DNA of 13,423 bases, taken from an archaeon. Lineage in GTDB: Archaea; Methanobacteriota; Methanobacteria; Methanobacteriales; Methanobacteriaceae. The position numbers were made by a program, and so were the translations under genes. Positions 1 through 7,022 of this stretch are shown piece after piece (the first letter of the stretch is position 1; each line of letters starts with the position of its first letter). The stretch covers positions 1-13,423 of the forward strand of contig JAKSUF010000018.1 of assembly GCA_024409145.1 (NCBI GenBank), in the 5' to 3' direction. The notes below the pieces were generated by a model. The model was not told where the DNA came from. It was given only the letters and a program-made list of their open reading frames with translations, and did no database searches.

Positions 1-57
1 TTTTGTTAATTCTTGGATATTTTTATTTTTAATCTTAAGTTTTTTATATAATAAAAA

Positions 58-74
58 AACAATATATTATTGTT
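58..74. repeat. AT-rich inverted repeat upstream of sufC
   Basis: The arms AACAATA and TATTGTT are perfect reverse complements around a 3-base centre. The repeat lies about 130 bases before sufC, in a stretch with no reading frame. It could be the hairpin of an upstream gene lying outside the window, or a chance dyad in AT-rich DNA. Nothing else is visible in positions 1-150. Confidence 0.3.
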
Positions 75-156
75 ATAGTATATTTAATTATTATATCCAT
101 GATTTTCTTAAAATTATATTATTGAATTAATCATTGATTGCTTTTTTAATATTATG

Positions 157-164
157 TTTATATG
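157..164 (+). promoter_or_regulatory. candidate TATA box for sufCB
   Basis: TTTATATG resembles the archaeal TATA box (TTTAWATA). It lies about 50 bases before the sufC ATG, so a start about 25 bases downstream would give a leader of roughly 20-25 nt. The assignment rests on sequence match and spacing only; TATA-like words are common at this base composition. Confidence 0.4.
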
Positions 165-206
165 TCAAGATTAAATCACTAATTATTGATATGGAAGTTG
201 ATATTA

Positions 207-980
207 ATGTTACTTGAAGTTAAAGATTTAGTTGTTGAAGTTGAAGGTAAACGTGTTTTAAATGGCGTTAACTTATCTATTAAAGAAGGGGAAACTCATG
301 TGCTTTTAGGTCCTAATGGTGCAGGTAAAAGTACTTTGTTTTTAACTATTTTGGGATTCCCTAAATATGATGTAATTAGTGGGTCTATTATTTTTAATGG
401 GGAAGATATTACTAATTTAACTACTACTGAAAGAGTTCAAAAAGGTATGGGAGTTAGTTTCCAAAATCCTCCTGCTATTAGAGGGGTTAGTGTAAGAGAT
501 TTGTTAAAATTTGAATGTGGTCAAGAACCTAATGAAGATTTAACTCCAGAAATGAAAAAATTAGCAGATAAATTAAAATTTAGTGATGAGTTTTTAGATA
601 GGGATGTTAATAGAGGATTTTCTGGTGGTGAAGTAAAAAGATCTGAAATTCTTCAATTACTTGCTCAAAAACCACTTTTCACTATGTTTGATGAACCAGA
701 CTCTGGTGTAGATATTGAAAATGTTGAATTACTTGCAGGACAGTTAAATGTATTATTAGATAAAGATAAAAAACCAGCTCAAAGAAAAAGAGCAGGGTTA
801 CTTATTACTCATTTAGGTTATATTTTGAATTTTGTCACTGCTGATAAAGCTCATGTTTTAATGGATGGAGTTATCGCTTGTTCTGGTGCTCCTGATGAGG
901 TATTAGAAGATATTAGAAAAGAAGGATTTAAAGGATGTGTTGATTGTGCGCAATGTGGCTCAGGATGCAGCGAAAGCTAA
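207..980 (+). CDS. sufC: SufC, Fe-S cluster assembly ATPase
   Basis: SufC is the cytoplasmic ABC-type ATPase that works with the SufB scaffold to build Fe-S clusters. The 257-residue protein has a Walker A motif GPNGAGKS (35-42), the Q-loop Gln86 (SFQNPP), the ABC signature FSGGE (138-142), Walker B ending FDEPDSG (161-167) and the switch His202 (ITHLGYI). It has no membrane segments, as expected for this soluble family. The ATG at 207 was chosen over the in-frame TTG at 186 because GGAAGTTGAT, close to the anti-SD complement, sits just before it and because SufC proteins normally begin a few residues before the KDL strand. An unusual feature is the cysteine-rich tail, Cys244, 247, 250 and 254 (C-x2-C-x2-C-x3-C). 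It is encoded largely within the overlap with sufB, whose start lies before the sufC stop, so the two are probably translationally coupled. The Suf assignment is secure; the role of the tail is unknown. Confidence 0.95.
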   Translation: MLLEVKDLVVEVEGKRVLNGVNLSIKEGETHVLLGPNGAGKSTLFLTILGFPKYDVISGSIIFNGEDITNLTTTERVQKGMGVSFQNPPAIRGVSVRDLLKFECGQEPNEDLTPEMKKLADKLKFSDEFLDRDVNRGFSGGEVKRSEILQLLAQKPLFTMFDEPDSGVDIENVELLAGQLNVLLDKDKKPAQRKRAGLLITHLGYILNFVTADKAHVLMDGVIACSGAPDEVLEDIRKEGFKGCVDCAQCGSGCSES

Positions 981-2178
981 AAATAAAAAAGCAGCTTTAG
1001 GTACTGATGTTGTTATTGAAAATTTTACTCAAGAAGATATTAATGCATTTGATGTTATTGATGATTTAAAAGATGTTGATAAAAGTACTCAAAAAGCATT
1101 TTTAAAAGTTGGAGTAGATACTAACTCTGAGGAACGTGCAGGTTCTTTTATTCAAATGGATCAATCAAATATATTTTCCCACTCAATTTCTGATTCTATC
1201 GAGCTTATGAATTTAGGTGTAGCATTAGATAAACATTCTTGGTTAAAAGATTATATGTGGAATGCAGTAAAACCTGATGTTGATAAATATACTGCTGAAG
1301 CTGCTCTTTTTGAAGCAGAAAAAGAAGAATATAGTGGTTATTTTGTAAGGGCTTTACCTGGTCAAAAAGAAATATTCCCAGTACAAGCTTGTATGTTTAT
1401 TGCAGATCAAGATGTAATGCAAACTGCACATAATATTATTATTGCTGAGGAAAATTCTGAACTTCATCTTATTACTGGTTGTGCTACTGGTGATGATATT
1501 TCATCTGCACTTCATGTAGGTGTTTCAGAAATTTATATTAAACCTGGTGCTAAAGTTACTTTTACCATGGTTCATAATTGGGCAGAACAAGTAGAAGTAC
1601 GTCCAAGAACTGCTATTGTTCAAGAAGAAAATAGTACTTATATTAATAATTATATTTTAACAAGTCCTGTTAAATCTATTCAATCTTATCCTACTACTTA
1701 TTGTAATGGAACTGGTGCTAGAGCATTATTCCAAAGTATTCAAAGTGGTACTAAAGAATCTATTATTGATGTGGGGTCTAGAGCTATTTTAAATGCACCT
1801 GGAACTAGTGCAGAAATTATTTCTCGTGCAGTAGCTAATGATGAATCTAGAATTTTATCTAGAGGTCATTTAGCAGGTAATGTTCCTGGTGTTAAAGGTC
1901 ATTTAGAATGTCATGGTTTAGTTTTAGATGATAATTCTTCTATTTATGCTGTTCCAGAACTTGAAGCTAATGCAGCTAACTTAGAAATGTCTCATGAAGC
2001 AGCTGTTGGTCAAATTGATGAAGAAGAAATTTATTATCTTACTTCTAGAGGTTTAACTGAAGAACAAGCAGCTTCTATGATTGTGAGAGGTTTCTTAAGT
2101 ATGGATATTACTGGTTTGCCTGATGAATTAGCTGCTGAAACTCAAAAAATGATAGATATGAGTCTTGAAGGAATGTAA
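946..2178 (+). CDS. sufB: SufB/SufD-family Fe-S cluster scaffold
   Basis: This is the scaffold partner of SufC, on which Fe-S clusters are assembled. The protein has the SufB/D beta-helix core and the conserved C-terminal block: GHLECHG, then VPELEANAANLEMSHEAAVG and a helical ending (TEEQAASMIVRGF). The Cys in LECHG (residue 322 from GTG 946) aligns by eye with the essential SufB cysteine (Cys405 of E. coli), and SHEAAVG aligns with its HEA motif. About 410 residues is between E. coli SufD and SufB in size. The start is uncertain: GTG 937, TTG 940, GTG 946 and GTG 955 are all in frame. GTG 946 has an AAGGA about ten bases before it and is preferred. All four candidates lie inside sufC, giving an overlap of 26-44 bases. 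No sufD, sufS or sufU is adjacent, which matches the minimal two-gene archaeal arrangement (also called SMS). Confidence 0.93.
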   Translation: MRNVAQDAAKAKNKKAALGTDVVIENFTQEDINAFDVIDDLKDVDKSTQKAFLKVGVDTNSEERAGSFIQMDQSNIFSHSISDSIELMNLGVALDKHSWLKDYMWNAVKPDVDKYTAEAALFEAEKEEYSGYFVRALPGQKEIFPVQACMFIADQDVMQTAHNIIIAEENSELHLITGCATGDDISSALHVGVSEIYIKPGAKVTFTMVHNWAEQVEVRPRTAIVQEENSTYINNYILTSPVKSIQSYPTTYCNGTGARALFQSIQSGTKESIIDVGSRAILNAPGTSAEIISRAVANDESRILSRGHLAGNVPGVKGHLECHGLVLDDNSSIYAVPELEANAANLEMSHEAAVGQIDEEEIYYLTSRGLTEEQAASMIVRGFLSMDITGLPDELAAETQKMIDMSLEGM

Positions 2179-2253
2179 TTTATTCCTTTATTTCTTTCAT
2201 TCTATTTTTTATTTTTAATTTATTTTTTGTAGTTTGCACAGTATTACTAATTT

Positions 2254-2276
2254 TTACTAATTTTTAGTAATTTTTT
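2254..2276 (+). terminator. hairpin and T-run terminator of sufCB
   Basis: TTACTAA (2254-2260), a TTT loop and TTAGTAA (2264-2270) form a perfect 7-bp stem, followed directly by six Ts. A second copy of the left arm at 2244-2250 could pair alternatively. It lies 75 bases after the sufB stop and looks like the end of the suf transcript. Confidence 0.55.
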
Positions 2277-2432
2277 AAGTTAATTTTTTTAGTTTATTTT
2301 ATCATTTTTAATAGAGTATTATTAAATTATGTCTACTTTTTAATCATTTATCTTTTAATTTTAATTTTTAATAATTATTGAAAAAAAAGTATTATAGTAT
2401 ATAAATTTTTTCTCTTAAAGTTCTAAGTAACC
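2277..2432. other. AT-rich spacer, nothing recognised
   Basis: This is the left part of a 700-base gap between sufB and mvhD. It is almost entirely A and T, with no reading frame of coding character on either strand and no RNA gene. It holds runs of Ts and As and TATA-like words (for example around 2395-2404), none better placed than the candidates at 2433-2460. Confidence 0.5.
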
Positions 2433-2460
2433 TTTATATTTATTTTAATTAATATATTAT
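2433..2460 (+). promoter_or_regulatory. candidate promoter of the mvhDGAB leader
   Basis: There are two TATA-like elements: TTTATATT (2433-2440), preceded by AAGTAACC as a possible BRE, and AATATATTAT (2451-2460). Starts about 25 bases downstream would fall near 2463 or 2480, just before or at the palindrome at 2482-2493. Either would give a leader of about 400 nt before mvhD. No closer convincing TATA box with a free spacing to mvhD stands out, because 2780-2815 is taken up by a long hairpin, although that stem also contains TTTATATT. Confidence 0.45.
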
Positions 2461-2462
2461 AA

Positions 2463-2879
2463 TAGTACATTAATGTTAAGCTGAGCTAGCTCATTGACGT
2501 ACGATGATTTGATTATTAAGATGTCGATTTAAAATTTTTGATTTGGTTTTTTATCGTGTCTTAATTTAGATTTGAAAAACTTTTTTAAAAAAGAATTTGA
2601 TTGAATTAAAATTTAAAAGGTTTTTTGATTTGTATCTTTTAAGTTTTAAAAATCTTGGATTTTATTCAAGAAGTCTATTAAATTTTTATTTAAAATTTAA
2701 TAGGTAAGTTGAAATATTATGATCTTATGTTAAACTTAATTTTTTAATCTAAAAACACTTCTAGGTTAGATTATTTGTAATTTTTATATTTATTTTGATT
2801 TGGTGAATATAAAAATTTCATAAGTGATGAATATTTGAACTAAAATTAAATATTTGAATTATAGAGGAGGATTAACTCT
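2463..2879 (+). promoter_or_regulatory. structured 5' leader of mvhDGAB: array of hairpins
   Basis: No protein is encoded here. By hand, eight non-overlapping hairpins can be drawn in order: 2515-2565 (ATTAAGA/TCTTAAT, two G-U pairs, one bulge, then CGAT/ATCG); 2580-2593 (self-complementary CTTTTTTAAAAAAG); 2606-2649 (14-bp stem with one G-U, 16-nt loop); 2653-2671 (TCTTGGAT/ATTCAAGA, loop TTT); 2675-2703 (perfect 12-bp stem, loop TATTT); 2705-2738 (TAAGTT/AACTTA); 2745-2773 (TAATCTAA/TTAGATTA); 2779-2817 (14-bp stem with one G-U, 11-nt loop). From 2653 onward only one to six bases separate them. The strong SD GAGGAGG (2864-2870) lies outside the stems. This could be a regulatory or stabilising leader, or a separate small RNA. 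It matches no riboswitch class that I recognise. AT-rich DNA makes weak stems by chance, but 12-14 bp stems in series are less expected. Confidence 0.5.
2482..2493. promoter_or_regulatory. 12-bp perfect palindrome, possible operator
   Basis: TGAGCTAGCTCA reads the same on both strands. With no loop it cannot fold as a normal hairpin, so a dimeric DNA-binding protein site is the more natural reading. It sits about 40-50 bases after the best TATA candidate, near the predicted transcription start, where binding could block initiation. The local sequence is less AT-rich than its surroundings. The cognate regulator is unknown. Confidence 0.4.
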
Positions 2880-3305
2880 ATGTCTGATGATATAAAAATT
2901 GTAATGTTTTGTTGTAACTGGTGTTCCTATGGTGGAGCAGACACTGCAGGTACCGCAAGAATGCAATACCCACCTAACATTCGTGTTATTAGAGTAATGT
3001 GTTCTGGAAGAATTGACCCTCAGTTTGTTTTAAAAGCATTTAGAGACGGTGCTGACGGAGTATTCGTAGCAGGATGTCACATGGGTGACTGTCACTATGA
3101 TGCTGGTAATTATAAACTTGACAGAAGAATGAGATTAGTTTATAAATTAGTTGAAGATATGGGAATTGGAAAAGAAAGAGTATACCACGACTGGATTTCT
3201 GCTTCCGAAGGAGAAAAATTCAAAAACGCTGTTACTATGATGGTTAACAGAATTAAAGAATTAGGACCTTGCCCATTAAAAGGACAATTAGATGCTGAGG
3301 CATAA
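2880..3305 (+). CDS. mvhD: MvhD, delta subunit of F420-non-reducing hydrogenase
   Basis: MvhD is the small iron-sulfur subunit that links the MvhAG hydrogenase to heterodisulfide reductase (HdrABC) in the electron-bifurcating complex of methanogens; it carries a [2Fe-2S] cluster. The 141-residue protein shows the family pattern: N-terminal CCNWCSYGGAD (Cys11, Cys12, Cys15), VMCSGRIDP (Cys41), then GCHMGDCHY (Cys66 and Cys71), with an additional Cys131 near the C-terminus. The ATG is preceded by GAGGAGG at a spacing of nine bases, a very strong ribosome site. It is the first gene of the mvhDGAB cluster and follows a long structured leader. mvhG begins 20 bases after its stop. Frequent TAC, AAC, GAC and TTC codons suggest high expression. 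Identity is secure from motif and gene order. Confidence 0.95.
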   Translation: MSDDIKIVMFCCNWCSYGGADTAGTARMQYPPNIRVIRVMCSGRIDPQFVLKAFRDGADGVFVAGCHMGDCHYDAGNYKLDRRMRLVYKLVEDMGIGKERVYHDWISASEGEKFKNAVTMMVNRIKELGPCPLKGQLDAEA

Positions 3306-3325
3306 GTTAATTGGAGGAATTATTT

Positions 3326-4252
3326 ATGGCAGATAAAACTAAAGTAGGAACTATGTGGCTCGGAGGATGTTCTGGTTGTCACTTATCTATTGCTGATTTC
3401 CACGAATCTTTATTAGATGTTTTAGAATTAGCTGATTTTGAATTTTCACCTGTATTAATGGATACTAAATACGATGAAGTACCTGAATTAGATGTACTTA
3501 TTGTAGAAGGTGGAATCAGAAACGAAGAAAACAGAGAATTAATCGAAATGTTAAGAGAAAAAGCTGGACTTGTTATCGCTTACGGTACTTGTGCTGCTTA
3601 CGGTGGTATTCCTGGTCTTGGAAACTTACACACTGTTGATGAATTAACTCAAGAAGCTTATATCGATTCTCCAAGTACTTACAACGAAGAAGGTATCATC
3701 CCTAGTGAAGATGTACCTGCTTTAGAAAGTAGAGTAAGACCACTTGACCAAGTAATTGATGTAGACTTAATGATTCCTGGTTGCCCTCCAAAATCTGATG
3801 TTGTAGCTCAAGCTATTCTCACTTTATTAAAAGGAGAAACTATTGAATTACCTACTACTAACCTTTGTGAAGTATGTACTAGAGAAAAACCACCTGCAGG
3901 ACTTGCTATGGACTTCATTAAAAGACAATTTGAAGTTGGTAAACCTGAAGATGATTTATGTTTAATTGCTCAAGGTTTAGTATGTATGGGACCTGCTACT
4001 GTTTCCTTATGTGGTGCACAATGTCCATCTATTGCAATCCCATGTAGAGGTTGTTATGGACCTACCGCAAAAGTTAACGATGCTGGTGCAAAAATGATTT
4101 CTGCTATCGCATCTGACTATGGTGTTAGCGAAGATAAAACTGTTGATCCTGAACAAGTAGCTGATCAATTAGATGATATTGTAGGTACTTTCTACACTTA
4201 CACTTTACCAGCTGCTTTAGTTCCTGCTAAAATGCAAAAAGGAGGAGAATAA
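3326..4252 (+). CDS. mvhG: MvhG, small subunit of F420-non-reducing hydrogenase
   Basis: MvhG is the electron-transferring small subunit of the cytoplasmic [NiFe] hydrogenase, passing electrons from the MvhA active site through Fe-S clusters to MvhD. The 308-residue protein has the proximal-cluster ligands WLGGCSGCH (Cys15, Cys18), GTCAAYGG (Cys89) and PGCPP (Cys153). A second Cys-rich half (Cys181, 184, 212, 220, 229, 233, 240, 243) fits the medial and distal clusters. There is no Tat signal peptide, consistent with a soluble cytoplasmic enzyme rather than a membrane-bound uptake hydrogenase. The ATG at 3326 was chosen because TTGGAGG lies just before it; an in-frame TTG at 3311 overlaps that ribosome site and is unlikely. 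The next gene starts two bases after the stop, and its ribosome site AAAGGAGGAG lies inside the last codons of mvhG, so the two are probably coupled. Confidence 0.95.
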   Translation: MADKTKVGTMWLGGCSGCHLSIADFHESLLDVLELADFEFSPVLMDTKYDEVPELDVLIVEGGIRNEENRELIEMLREKAGLVIAYGTCAAYGGIPGLGNLHTVDELTQEAYIDSPSTYNEEGIIPSEDVPALESRVRPLDQVIDVDLMIPGCPPKSDVVAQAILTLLKGETIELPTTNLCEVCTREKPPAGLAMDFIKRQFEVGKPEDDLCLIAQGLVCMGPATVSLCGAQCPSIAIPCRGCYGPTAKVNDAGAKMISAIASDYGVSEDKTVDPEQVADQLDDIVGTFYTYTLPAALVPAKMQKGGE

Positions 4253-4254
4253 AT

Positions 4255-5679
4255 ATGGTTAAACTTACTATGGAACCTGTAACTCGTATTGAAGGTCACG
4301 CAAAAATTACTGTACACCTTGACGAAGCAGGAAATGTAGAAGACACTAGATTACATGTTATGGAATTCAGAGGATTTGAAAAATTCTTACAAGGTCGTCC
4401 TGCTGAAGAAGCACCTCGTATAGTACCAAGAATCTGTGGTATTTGTGATGTACAACACCACTTAGCAGCTGCAAAAGCTGTAGATCAAATCTACGGTTTC
4501 AAAGATGAAGAAATCTTACCTGCTGCTTACAAAATGAGAGAATTAATGAACTGGGGTTCATTCATGCACTCTCACGCACTTCATTTCTACTTCTTAGCTG
4601 CTCCTGATTTAATCATTCCTGATGGAACCAGACAAACCAGAAATGTTTTCCAAGTAATTAAAGACATGCCTGAAGTAGCATTACAAGCTATTAAAATGAG
4701 AAGAAACGGTTTAGATATTGTTACCGCAACTGGTGGTCGTCCTATTCACCCTACTTCTTCTACTCCTGGTGGTATTTCCACTGAATTAGATGCTGCTACT
4801 CAAGCTGATTTACTTGCTAAAGCTAAAGAAAATGTAGAATTAGCTCAAGCAACTATTGATTTAGCTGTTCCTGTCTTAGAAGAAAAAATGGACTTAGTTA
4901 AAACTTTAGGTTACTTTGGTGACACTCGTCACTGTGGTATCGTAAACAACGGTGCATGGGATGTTTACAATGGTAATGTAAGAATAAAAGACAAAGATGG
5001 TTCTATTTACACTGAATATGACAACCTCGAATACTTAGATGTTGTTGCTGAACATGTAAAACCATACTCCTGGTTAAAATTCCCTTACATTAAAGAATTA
5101 GGATACCCTGAAGGTATTTACAGAGTAGCTCCTTTATCCCGTCTTAATGTTTGTGACAAAATGCCTGATGCTGCACCTCTTGCACAAGCTGCATTAGAAG
5201 ACTTCAGAGACAAATTCGGTTACGCACAATACCCATTACTCTTCCACTGGGCTAGATTAATCGAATTATTAGCTGCTGCTGAATGTGCTGCAGATGCATT
5301 AGACCAAGACTTATCTGGTGACAAATTCCCAGCTTCCCTCGAAAGAACTGCTGGTGAAGGTGCAGGTATTGTAGAAGCTGCTCGTGGTACTTTAATCCAC
5401 CATTACAAAACTGATGATGAAGGTTTAATTACCAACGCTAACATTGTTGTAGCAACTATCCAAAACAACCCTGCAATGGAAATGGGTATTCAACAAGTAG
5501 CTAAAGACTACATCAAACCTGGTGTAGAAGTAGATGATAAAATTTTCAACTTAATGGAAATGGTTATCAGAGCTTACGACCCATGTTTATCTTGTGCTAC
5601 TCACAGTATGGATAGTCAAATGAGATTAGCTACTGTAGAAGTATACGACAACGAAGGAAACTTAATAAACAAAATATAA
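4255..5679 (+). CDS. mvhA: MvhA, large catalytic subunit of [NiFe] hydrogenase
   Basis: MvhA is the H2-activating subunit, holding the Ni-Fe(CN)2CO centre. Both nickel-binding motifs are present: RICGICDVQHH near the N-terminus (Cys61 and Cys64) and DPCLSCATH near the C-terminus (Cys444, Cys447, His450). Together they supply the four cysteine ligands. A 24-residue extension after His450 matches the C-terminal peptide that a maturation endopeptidase removes after nickel insertion, so this is a standard precursor of 474 residues; no such protease gene is in the window. The N-terminal EPVTRIEGH motif is also typical of the family. The ribosome site AAAGGAGGAG lies in the end of mvhG. mvhB follows 15 bases after the stop. 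Codon use favours C-ending codons, as in the other mvh genes. Confidence 0.96.
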   Translation: MVKLTMEPVTRIEGHAKITVHLDEAGNVEDTRLHVMEFRGFEKFLQGRPAEEAPRIVPRICGICDVQHHLAAAKAVDQIYGFKDEEILPAAYKMRELMNWGSFMHSHALHFYFLAAPDLIIPDGTRQTRNVFQVIKDMPEVALQAIKMRRNGLDIVTATGGRPIHPTSSTPGGISTELDAATQADLLAKAKENVELAQATIDLAVPVLEEKMDLVKTLGYFGDTRHCGIVNNGAWDVYNGNVRIKDKDGSIYTEYDNLEYLDVVAEHVKPYSWLKFPYIKELGYPEGIYRVAPLSRLNVCDKMPDAAPLAQAALEDFRDKFGYAQYPLLFHWARLIELLAAAECAADALDQDLSGDKFPASLERTAGEGAGIVEAARGTLIHHYKTDDEGLITNANIVVATIQNNPAMEMGIQQVAKDYIKPGVEVDDKIFNLMEMVIRAYDPCLSCATHSMDSQMRLATVEVYDNEGNLINKI

Positions 5680-5694
5680 GTTTGGAGTGTTAAA

Positions 5695-6927
5695 ATGATA
5701 GTATTTGAAGAAGATAGCTGTATTAAATGTGGAGCATGTGAAGGTGTTTGTCCTTCTGCAGCTATTGAAGTAGGCGATCATATCGTTTACTGTGATACTT
5801 GTAATGAAGAACCTAAATGTGCTTCTGTTTGTAAAAACGGTGCATTACAAGTTGATGACATAGCTATTGATGAAGAAGGTAACACTCAAGTTAGAATAAT
5901 CTTCAACAAATCCAAATGTGATGAATGTGGAGATTGTGTAGACGCTTGTCCTAAAGACATTCTTAAAGCAACTGATGACGAAAAATTACCAATTAAAGGA
6001 TTCTGTGTAATGTGTCAACAATGTGTAAACATTTGTCCTGTTGATGCTATCGGAGTTCCTGGTGTCAAAGTTCCTACTTTAAGAGTTGTTGAACCAGAAG
6101 GAAAAATTTATGTAGATTCCTGTAAAGGATGTGGAGTTTGTGTAGATGAATGTCCTGCAGGTGCTATCACTTTACCATCTTGTGGTGAAGATGTTGTAGT
6201 TGATGAAGCTGCATGTATCAGCTGTGGTATTTGTGCACAAACTTGTCCATGGGATGCAATATTTGTATCTGGTGATGCAAATCCTGCTAAACGTGCTAAA
6301 GAAATCAAAGAATTTGATTTAGATTCTGAAGCATGTATTGGATGTAACTCTTGTATTGAAGTTTGTCCTGGAGATTTCATTAAAGCTAAATCTGACTTAA
6401 CTGTAGATCTTCCTGATGTATGTGCTGCTTGTGGTCTTTGTAAAAATGTATGTCCTGTAGACGCTATTACTTTAGATGTTGAAAGAGGAGATGCTAAAGC
6501 TTCTGCTACTGAAGGTATCGTCTTCAATGAAGAAACCTGTCTCTTTGATGGTGGTTGCGCATTAAAATGTCCAACTGAAGCTATTCGTGTAGTTACCGCA
6601 AGAGGTATGGAATTACCTTCTAAAAATAAAGACGCTGGTGAACAATCTTTCGCTATGTGTGTAAGATGTGGTGCATGTGCAGCTGTTTGTGAAAACGATG
6701 CATTAAAATTAGACTATGTCGACAAAGAAATCGACGGTGAAGTTGTAGAAAGAGCTAGGATTATTTTCAACCCATCTAAATGTGACTCCTGTGGAGTATG
6801 TATAGATGCTTGTCCTTATGACATGTTACATGAAGCTTACAAAGTTAACTTACCAATTGCTGGTTTCTGTACTTTATGTGAAAAATGTCTTGAAAAATGT
6901 ACTCCTGGATCTCTCTCTTTACAATAG
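5695..6927 (+). CDS. mvhB: MvhB, polyferredoxin with twelve [4Fe-4S]-type motifs
   Basis: MvhB is a polyferredoxin co-encoded with the Mvh hydrogenase in Methanobacteriales and thought to act as an electron carrier or store. The 410 residues hold twelve cysteine motifs, a tandem of six two-cluster ferredoxin units, as known for this family. Most read C-x2-C-x2-C-x3-C-P. Motif 2 is stretched (CDTCNEEPKCASVC, C-x2-C-x5-C-x3-C). Motif 9 (residues 282-292, CLFDGGCALKC) has Asp285 where the second cysteine should be. Motifs 10 and 12 lack the usual Pro after the last Cys. There is no signal peptide or membrane segment. The start ATG follows GGAG (5684-5687). It is the last gene of the cluster, followed by tandem hairpins and a T-run. 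A 139-codon open frame on the opposite strand (6108-6527) is an antisense shadow of the repeats. Confidence 0.96.
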   Translation: MIVFEEDSCIKCGACEGVCPSAAIEVGDHIVYCDTCNEEPKCASVCKNGALQVDDIAIDEEGNTQVRIIFNKSKCDECGDCVDACPKDILKATDDEKLPIKGFCVMCQQCVNICPVDAIGVPGVKVPTLRVVEPEGKIYVDSCKGCGVCVDECPAGAITLPSCGEDVVVDEAACISCGICAQTCPWDAIFVSGDANPAKRAKEIKEFDLDSEACIGCNSCIEVCPGDFIKAKSDLTVDLPDVCAACGLCKNVCPVDAITLDVERGDAKASATEGIVFNEETCLFDGGCALKCPTEAIRVVTARGMELPSKNKDAGEQSFAMCVRCGACAAVCENDALKLDYVDKEIDGEVVERARIIFNPSKCDSCGVCIDACPYDMLHEAYKVNLPIAGFCTLCEKCLEKCTPGSLSLQ

Positions 6928-6944
6928 ATTTGAGTTTAAGGAAA

Positions 6945-6967
6945 TATCTATTATTCATTAATAGATA
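6945..6967. repeat. AT-rich hairpin after mvhB
   Basis: TATCTATTA and TAATAGATA form a perfect 9-bp stem around the loop TTCAT. It begins 17 bases after the mvhB stop and stands seven bases before the stronger UUCG hairpin. It may protect the 3' end of the transcript or assist termination. Confidence 0.45.
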
Positions 6968-6973
6968 AACACT

Positions 6974-7005
6974 AGGCACTTAACTTCGGTTAAGTGCCTT
7001 TTTTT
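6974..7005 (+). terminator. UUCG-tetraloop terminator of the mvh operon
   Basis: AGGCACTTAAC (6974-6984) and GTTAAGTGCCT (6989-6999) form a perfect 11-bp stem closed by C-UUCG-G, an especially stable tetraloop, followed by a run of seven Ts. It looks like a bacterial intrinsic terminator and is much richer in GC than its surroundings. Archaeal ends are usually marked by T-runs alone, so the hairpin may also block 3' exonucleases and stabilise the mvh message. Confidence 0.85.
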
Positions 7006-7022
7006 ATTGAATTTTTTATTAT

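Noticed and set aside
2480..2520. Possible C/D box RNA (CTGA and a GATGA-like word)
   Set aside because: The boxes are in the wrong order and the C box is imperfect; no paired guide arrangement is visible.
6108..6527. 139-codon open frame on the minus strand inside mvhB
   Set aside because: It is exactly antisense to the repeated ferredoxin motifs, has a Ser/Thr/His/Ala-rich composition caused by the complement of Cys, Gly and Asp codons, and has no ribosome site.
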